The notes beneath the pieces are model-generated. The model was not told the origin of the DNA, did not search any database, and saw only the letters and a list, made by a program, of their open reading frames with translations. From the IMG/VR virus record IMGVR_UViG_3300028384_000457, positions 1 to 26,422 of that record: a stretch of DNA of 26,422 bases; one strand, 5' to 3'. The stretch comes from a virus. Made by a program: the position numbers and the translations under genes. This document shows positions 23,112-26,422 of this stretch, piece after piece (position 1 is the first letter of the stretch; every line of letters starts with the position of its first letter).

Positions 23112-23920
23112 GAAAAGATGAAGAACATGTATTGATCCCTGGTCCAGACATAGATTTCAATGAGATCAGAGATCTGTTTGATCCTACAATATGGGACGTT
23201 GGATATCTGAATCAAGTAGGGTTTCAACGTGCGAGTGCCTCACCAGTCAAAGCAAAGTTTCATCTTTATGGTTATGATGCTACTACTAACATCCATAGTG
23301 GTGTGTGGAATGGTATTGTCTTAGCAAGATATACAGAGGTAGGCAGTGATTACTCTCTTTATGAAGAAGCAGAAAGGATTCTGCTAGATAAATTTGATCA
23401 TTCAAATTTTATTTTTACATATACAAACTTCAAAGAATCTGCCGTTCTTTCTGGCATAGGAACTAGAGCAAAAAACTCTCTTATCTACAACAGAAAGTTT
23501 GGATTCCAGTCCAAAATCTGTTCTTTTATGTTTGTGTCTGATATTGTCAATACTCCTGACATCAAACCCAATAAAGGATTGCTAGATTTGTGTGATGGTT
23601 GTGAAGATTGTATCAACAACTGTCCTGTAGGTGCTATTCATGAAGATTGGATTGATGCTAAAGCATGTGACAATCATATTGGACAAGGCATTAAGTGGTT
23701 CTGGTATGAAAAAATGAAACCAGACATTCCTTTTGAGGAGGTTGAGTCTTGGTCATCGTGGGAATCTATGCCTGTGCTCGAATGGGGACAGGGTGTTGAT
23801 GGTTTCTACAAAATGGATGGGTATCAACTAAAAAAAGATGGAGAACCCATTTCTATTACGCACTGTAGGGAGTGTGTGCTTCAACCACGATGTAGTAAAG
23901 CACCATGTTTAAGTCAATAA
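23108..23920 (+). CDS. 4Fe-4S protein resembling epoxyqueuosine reductase (QueG) family
   Basis: The protein has 270 aa. CDGCEDCINNCP (162-173) is a CX2CX2CX3CP iron-sulfur motif. The stretch before it (SGIGTRAKNSLIYNRKFGFQ, then FMFVSDIVNTP) resembles the QueG / reductive-dehalogenase layout, where a G-KNSL-I segment and a strand precede the cluster. Four more Cys at the C terminus (C253, C256, C262, C267: CREC, RC, PC) could bind a second cluster. QueG uses a corrinoid and 4Fe-4S clusters to make queuosine in tRNA; whether this protein acts on tRNA, on ribonucleotide reductase or as an electron carrier is open. The start overlaps nrdB as ATGA. The length is shorter than cellular QueG (over 300). 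Confidence 0.75.
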   Translation: MRKDEEHVLIPGPDIDFNEIRDLFDPTIWDVGYLNQVGFQRASASPVKAKFHLYGYDATTNIHSGVWNGIVLARYTEVGSDYSLYEEAERILLDKFDHSNFIFTYTNFKESAVLSGIGTRAKNSLIYNRKFGFQSKICSFMFVSDIVNTPDIKPNKGLLDLCDGCEDCINNCPVGAIHEDWIDAKACDNHIGQGIKWFWYEKMKPDIPFEEVESWSSWESMPVLEWGQGVDGFYKMDGYQLKKDGEPISITHCRECVLQPRCSKAPCLSQ

Positions 23921-24096
23921 AGTCTATTCTGGAGAGGTATGACAGAAAAATCTTTGCCTGGTTGGAAGGTGAAAGCACTCCAAGATCCAAACGTGAGCAC
24001 CCGCCACGCAAGGATCATAATGGACGGACCCAAGTCTCTCAGCGAGGCGTGGGTCCTAAGCGCCATGCGCCTCAAATACCAGATCCTTGGGACTGA
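23905..24096 (+). CDS. Small basic protein (63 aa), overlapped by another frame
   Basis: It begins MFKSIKSILERYDRKIFAWL, an amphipathic helix, then a Pro/Arg/His-rich tail ending PQIPDPWD. It starts inside the end of the iron-sulfur gene (16-base overlap). No motif is recognised. A second plausible frame (23939-24100) covers most of it, and I cannot tell which is expressed. Confidence 0.5.
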   Translation: MFKSIKSILERYDRKIFAWLEGESTPRSKREHPPRKDHNGRTQVSQRGVGPKRHAPQIPDPWD

Positions 24097-24100
24097 CTAA
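23939..24100 (+). CDS. Small protein (53 aa), in a frame overlapping the 63-aa ORF
   Basis: ATG 23939 follows a good GGAGAGG. The protein reads MTEKSLPGWKVKALQDPNVS then TRHARIIMDGPKSLSEAWVL and SAMRLKYQILGTD, a globular-looking composition with a mixed helix/strand pattern. It uses a different frame from the 63-aa ORF over about 155 bases. The ribosome site and balanced composition favour it, but both remain candidates. The stop TAA is part of the CTAAATA late-type element. Confidence 0.5.
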   Translation: MTEKSLPGWKVKALQDPNVSTRHARIIMDGPKSLSEAWVLSAMRLKYQILGTD

Positions 24101-24103
24101 ATA
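24097..24103 (+). promoter_or_regulatory. Late-promoter-like CTAAATA
   Basis: CTAAATA spans the end of the 53-aa gene and lies 23 bases before the GTG start of the GIY-YIG gene. AAAGG (24107-24111) follows. It is the only such element in the right third of the window near a gene start. Confidence 0.4.
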
Positions 24104-24126
24104 ACAAAAGGTTACAATATGATCAT

Positions 24127-24561
24127 GTGGAAGAATATGAAAATCCCTGGAGATATAATGGCAGCGTCTTTGACGGGAGTCTTATTGGGGATAACTACGG
24201 TTTTGTTTATCTCATTGCCAATCTCAAGAACCAACGACAATACGTTGGGAGAAAGTATTTTTGGCAAAAAAGAAAACCCAAAGGAGCTAAACGTAGAGTT
24301 ACATCTGAAAGTAATTGGAGATCCTACTATGGATCCTGTCCAGAACTCAAAGAAGATATCCAACTCTACGGTAAAGAAAACTTCAGTCGCACCATCCTCT
24401 CCCTCCACACCACACCAGGAAGGACTAACTACGAAGAGACCCGACAGCTCTTTCTTCACGACGTTCTGACGAGGAGCTTGACAGATGGCACTCCTGCGTA
24501 TTATAATTCTAACATCCTCGGTCGTTATTACAGGAAGGATTATTTCCCCTATGATTCTTGA
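24127..24561 (+). CDS. GIY-YIG homing-endonuclease-like protein
   Basis: The protein has 144 aa. DNYGFVYLIANLKNQRQYVG matches the GIY-YIG core (GFVY and YVG), followed by GRKYFWQKRKPKGAKRR. SNWRSYYGSCPELKEDIQLY, GKENFSRTILSLHTTPGRTN and YEETRQLF provide the conserved Asn/Glu helix region. This type of freestanding nuclease occurs in many large phages. No ATG exists in frame between the last stop and the motif, so GTG 24127 is the likely start; the ribosome site (AAAGG) is rather far. An out-of-frame ATG 24119 is better placed, but its product has no recognisable content. The gene overlaps the lysozyme-like gene by 11 bases. Confidence 0.82.
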   Translation: MEEYENPWRYNGSVFDGSLIGDNYGFVYLIANLKNQRQYVGRKYFWQKRKPKGAKRRVTSESNWRSYYGSCPELKEDIQLYGKENFSRTILSLHTTPGRTNYEETRQLFLHDVLTRSLTDGTPAYYNSNILGRYYRKDYFPYDS

Positions 24562-25102
24562 AATACTAACAGCATTTCTTATGACACCTCCCCCAGTAGA
24601 AGCACCTCCAGTGCCAATCGCTGTGGTAGAATATGAAGAACCAACTTGGAAGTGTCCAGATTGTACTCCTGAAGAAAAGTATGTCCTTGAGAAACTCCAA
24701 GAGAAAACCAAAATCTCAGATCGCAATGCTCTTGCTACGATCATGGGAAACATTAAACAGGAGAGCAAGTTTATTTCCAACATATGCGAGGGAGGGGCTA
24801 GAGTTCCTTACAACGCTTGCCATCGTGGGGGTTATGGTCTTATTCAATGGACAACCCTAGGACGTTATAATGGTCTTGGTAAGTTTTGTTCTAAATATGG
24901 TTGTGATCCAAGCAGTTTAGAAGGTCAAACTCGCTGGATGATTAATGAACCTATCTTCCAGAAGTATCTTCCTATGTTTGAGGGTCCTGGACAAACTGTT
25001 AGACAGTATATGGTTCCAGCATATTATTGGTTGGGTTGGGGTATTAAAGGAAATCGTGAGATCTATGCTTACGATTACCATAAAAAATTAGTCTGGTCAT
25101 AG
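24551..25102 (+). CDS. Phage lysozyme-like cell-wall hydrolase
   Basis: The protein has 183 aa from ATG 24551 (MILEILTAFLMTPPPVEAPP); an in-frame ATG 24485 would add 22 hydrophobic residues but lies well inside the GIY-YIG gene. The N terminus is a short hydrophobic, signal-anchor-like helix, then a Pro-rich linker. The catalytic-type domain reads NALATIMGNIKQESKFISNI with a conserved Glu (QESKF), CEGGARVPYNACHRGGYGLI, QWTTLGRYNGLGKF and TRWMINEP, the pattern of phage tail-lysozyme/glycosidase domains. Cys pairs (CPDC and several more) suggest a disulfide-bearing exported form. It likely acts as an endolysin or a virion hydrolase. It is followed directly by the tRNA cluster. Confidence 0.85.
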   Translation: MILEILTAFLMTPPPVEAPPVPIAVVEYEEPTWKCPDCTPEEKYVLEKLQEKTKISDRNALATIMGNIKQESKFISNICEGGARVPYNACHRGGYGLIQWTTLGRYNGLGKFCSKYGCDPSSLEGQTRWMINEPIFQKYLPMFEGPGQTVRQYMVPAYYWLGWGIKGNREIYAYDYHKKLVWS

Positions 25103-25110
25103 CACCACAC

Positions 25111-25182
25111 GGGTCCATAGTTAAACGGATATAACTACCGCCTTCTAAGCGGTTATTCTAGGTTCGATTCCTAGTGGACCTG
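25111..25182 (+). tRNA. tRNA-Arg (anticodon TCT)
   Basis: It folds as a full cloverleaf. Acceptor GGGTCCA/TGGACCT (one G-U), D stem GTTA/TAAC, anticodon stem ACCGC/GCGGT with loop CTTCTAA (TCT at 25144-25146), and T stem CTAGG/CCTAG. The discriminator base is G. No CCA is encoded. It reads AGA. Confidence 0.95.
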
Positions 25183-25186
25183 CCTC

Positions 25187-25268
25187 GTCGCTGTGGCGGA
25201 ATTGGTAGACGCGCTGGGTTTAGGTTCCAGTGGGGTATCCCGTGAAGGTTCAAGTCCTTTCAGCGACA
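25187..25268 (+). tRNA. tRNA-Leu (anticodon TAG)
   Basis: Acceptor GTCGCTG/CAGCGAC, anticodon loop TTTAGGT with TAG, a long variable arm as expected for Leu, and T loop TTCAAGT. No CCA is encoded. It begins four bases after tRNA-Arg and reads CUA (and CUN by wobble). Confidence 0.95.
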
Positions 25269-25272
25269 CTCT

Positions 25273-25344
25273 GGGCGATTAGCTCAGCGGTAGAGCGCCT
25301 CCCTTACAAGGAGGATGTCACAAGTTCGATCCTTGTATCGCCCA
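25273..25344 (+). tRNA. tRNA-Val (anticodon TAC)
   Basis: Acceptor GGGCGAT/ATCGCCC, anticodon stem CCTCC/GGAGG with loop CTTACAA (TAC), T loop TTCGATC. No CCA is encoded. It is followed after two bases by the ATG of a small gene. Confidence 0.95.
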
Positions 25345-25346
25345 TT

Positions 25347-25496
25347 ATGAAAGATAAAAAACTGAAAAAACTAATACAGAAACCTCTTAGGTTTCACCAT
25401 CAAGATATTCATGAGGAATTAGATGAGATAAAGGAGATGTTAAAAAATGTTATCAGCGAGATGCAAACTATGCAACAAAGAATTGACAAGCAGTAG
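25347..25496 (+). CDS. Small coiled-coil protein (49 aa)
   Basis: The gene starts ATG 25347, just after tRNA-Val: MKDKKLKKLIQKPLRFHHQD then IHEELDEIKEMLKNVISEMQ and TMQQRIDKQ. A basic N terminus precedes a clear heptad-like coiled coil. The longer in-frame ORF from 25230 runs through the tRNA genes and is not real. It overlaps the next gene by 50 bases. The function is unknown. Confidence 0.65.
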   Translation: MKDKKLKKLIQKPLRFHHQDIHEELDEIKEMLKNVISEMQTMQQRIDKQ

Positions 25497-25695
25497 CAAA
25501 GTTCAATTCTGTGGGTGCTCAAATCAAATGTCAGTCATTGATGATCATGTTGGAGCGAATGATTTAAATCAAGTCATTCTTACGAAACATGAAAATAATA
25601 TTAAATATAATGGAATTCTGACAAAAGATGACCTAAAATATCAAGAAGAACGACGCAAACGCAAAGTTCGCAAACTTGAATTTGAAGAACGATAA
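25447..25695 (+). CDS. Small Cys-containing, possibly zinc-binding protein (82 aa)
   Basis: The N terminus has RCKLCNKELTSSSKVQFCGC, a CX2C...CXC arrangement fitting a short zinc-ribbon-like site. The middle is Asn/Asp-rich, and the C terminus is a basic helix (LKYQEERRKRKVRKLEFEER). The ATG lies inside the coiled-coil gene. Its stop overlaps the next start as TAATG. I cannot name a function; nucleic-acid binding is plausible. Confidence 0.7.
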   Translation: MLSARCKLCNKELTSSSKVQFCGCSNQMSVIDDHVGANDLNQVILTKHENNIKYNGILTKDDLKYQEERRKRKVRKLEFEER

Positions 25696-25934
25696 TGATC
25701 AATCTAGATGCCCGCTACCACGACTACTTACATACTAACAAATGTTTTAGTATTGATAATCGATGTGAGCGGGTTATTGGTTATGGTTTCACTTGCGACA
25801 CCAAAACAATTGATGGTTATTATGTCTTGACAGAAAACTATAAACTGTTCTATAATCTTCAAGAACAGTTCCTTTACAAAGAAGATAGGAAGGTCAATCC
25901 GATAGGCGACGGAACCGCTCTTGAAAAGCGTTGA
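25695..25934 (+). CDS. Small protein (79 aa) whose 3' end runs into tRNA-Ser
   Basis: It begins MINLDARYHDYLHTNKCFSI, is Tyr- and Cys-containing and shows no known motif. The first 64-65 residues precede the tRNA. The remaining 15 or so (KVNPIGDGTALEKR) are read from the 5' half of tRNA-Ser, with the stop at 25932-25934 inside that tRNA. Such an arrangement suggests an insertion or deletion joined the two, or that the mRNA is cut when the tRNA is processed. The start overlaps the upstream stop. Confidence 0.6.
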   Translation: MINLDARYHDYLHTNKCFSIDNRCERVIGYGFTCDTKTIDGYYVLTENYKLFYNLQEQFLYKEDRKVNPIGDGTALEKR

Positions 25935-25974
25935 GGTGTTAAAGCCCTTGAGAGTTCGACTCTCTCACCTTCCG
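25888..25974 (+). tRNA. tRNA-Ser (anticodon TGA)
   Basis: Acceptor GGAAGGT/ACCTTCC, anticodon stem CCGCT/AGCGT (one mismatched or G-U end pair) with loop CTTGAAA (TGA), long variable arm, T stem GAGAG/CTCTC with loop TTCGACT. Discriminator G fits Ser. No CCA is encoded. It overlaps the CDS at 25695 on the same strand by 47 bases. Confidence 0.94.
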
Positions 25975-25977
25975 TTT

Positions 25978-26051
25978 CGGAATGTAGCTCAGTTTGGTAG
26001 AGCACTGCTTTTGGGAAGCAGGGGTCGCAGGTTCGAATCCTGTCATTCCGA
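25978..26051 (+). tRNA. tRNA-Pro (anticodon TGG)
   Basis: Acceptor CGGAATG/CATTCCG, anticodon stem CTGCT/AGCAG with loop TTTGGGA (TGG), T loop TTCGAAT. No CCA is encoded. It starts four bases after tRNA-Ser. Confidence 0.95.
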
Positions 26052-26074
26052 TTGGACATTTATTATCCAAACCA

Positions 26075-26422
26075 ATGAAAATTTTTCTCGATACTGCTGA
26101 TTACAATGCTATTGCTGAACGCTATCAAACTGGTTTAGTAGATGGTATTACAACTAATCCAACCTTAGTTCGCAAGTCTGGTGTGAATTATCTTGATTTT
26201 ATCAAGACACTAGCAAATGATTTTGCTTTTGAAAGTATCTCTGCTGAAGTCGATGGTGAGACTTATGATGTGATGCTTGAGAATGCTAATCAGTTCCTCA
26301 ATATTGATCCTTCTATTACCATTAAACTGCCTCTCACTAAAGAAGGTTTGATTGCTTGTCGTGATCTTGCTTCGAGTGGTATTAAGACTAATGTCACTCT
26401 ATGTTTCAGTGCTGCTCAGGCA
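26075..26422 (+). CDS. talC: Transaldolase TalC (fructose-6-phosphate aldolase-like), 3'-truncated by the window
   Basis: 116 residues are visible. MKIFLDTADYNAIAERYQTG then GITTNPTLVRKSG are the N-terminal barrel strands of the short transaldolase family. ITIKLPLTKEG carries the Schiff-base Lys (K84, matching Lys85 of E. coli FsaA), and TNVTLCFSAAQA is the next signature. TalC is a well known cyanophage auxiliary gene thought to push carbon through the pentose phosphate pathway for NADPH and ribose. It starts 23 bases after tRNA-Pro. The 3' part lies outside the window. Confidence 0.95.
   Translation, partial: MKIFLDTADYNAIAERYQTGLVDGITTNPTLVRKSGVNYLDFIKTLANDFAFESISAEVDGETYDVMLENANQFLNIDPSITIKLPLTKEGLIACRDLASSGIKTNVTLCFSAAQA

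Noticed and set aside
24119-24469. 116-aa frame with ATG well placed after AAAGG and a hydrophobic segment
   Set aside because: The overlapping frame encodes a clear GIY-YIG domain. The hydrophobic stretch arises from the shifted reading of that domain, and the rest is low complexity. Overprinting is not excluded but is unsupported.
24112-24783. 223-aa open frame on the minus strand
   Set aside because: It is opposite the GIY-YIG and lysozyme-like genes, both supported by motifs. The product is low-complexity Ser/Ile/Val-rich and there is no minus-strand gene elsewhere in the window.
25230-25346. Extension of the 49-aa coiled-coil gene upstream to 25230
   Set aside because: That part reads through tRNA-Leu and tRNA-Val. 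The first ATG after tRNA-Val (25347) is the sensible start.

Overview
The window looks like a stretch of a T4-like myovirus that infects marine cyanobacteria (a cyanomyovirus). Nearly every gene is on the plus strand and tightly packed, with many ATGA or TAATG stop/start overlaps. The T4 replication core (45, 44, 62, regA, 43, uvsX, 41, 61, nrdA, nrdB) is present. It is mixed with genes typical of cyanophages: speD, hsp20, mazG and talC. No cellular housekeeping block, CRISPR array or insertion sequence is visible. Two homing-endonuclease-like genes (HNH and GIY-YIG) and five tRNA genes are present.

Layout. Positions 1-4718 hold the clamp and clamp-loader cluster: the 3' part of gene 45, speD, gene 44, a small gene, an HNH nuclease, small overlapping genes, a D12-class adenine methylase, a 46-aa gene, gene 62 and regA. 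Positions 4719-5262 hold a structured leader, hsp20 and a terminator. Positions 5295-6235 hold three adjacent genes that look like diverged copies of one domain, directly upstream of DNA polymerase 43. After 43 come uvsX, helicase 41, a MazG-type pyrophosphohydrolase, a thioredoxin-like protein and a 66-aa gene that runs into a strong terminator.

Positions 12022-18724 look like a late module. T4-late-like TATAAATA/CTAAATA elements precede several of its genes. It opens with an unrecognised 383-aa protein (possibly nuclease-like), a 400-aa protein with nucleotidyltransferase/ligase motifs, and an NMN-adenylyltransferase-like protein. Small basic or structural-looking proteins follow, including one with a zinc-knuckle-like motif plus an EF-hand-like loop and one with an Ig-like domain. 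Primase 61, nrdA, nrdB and a QueG-like iron-sulfur protein form the next block. The right end has an overlapping small-ORF pair, the GIY-YIG gene, a lysozyme-like gene, tRNAs (Arg-TCT, Leu-TAG, Val-TAC, Ser-TGA, Pro-TGG) with three small genes between them, and the 5' part of talC.

How the parts fit. Clamp (45), loader (44/62), polymerase (43), helicase (41), primase (61) and recombinase (UvsX) make the replisome, and RegA is expected to repress translation of its early genes. NrdA/NrdB, probably with the thioredoxin-like protein, MazG and TalC-driven carbon flux, supply nucleotides. The least explained part is the late 12022-14929 cluster, where a possible nuclease, a ligase-like enzyme and an adenylyltransferase-like enzyme are translationally coupled. 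All functional calls are from reading the sequence and remembered family motifs; no database search was run.
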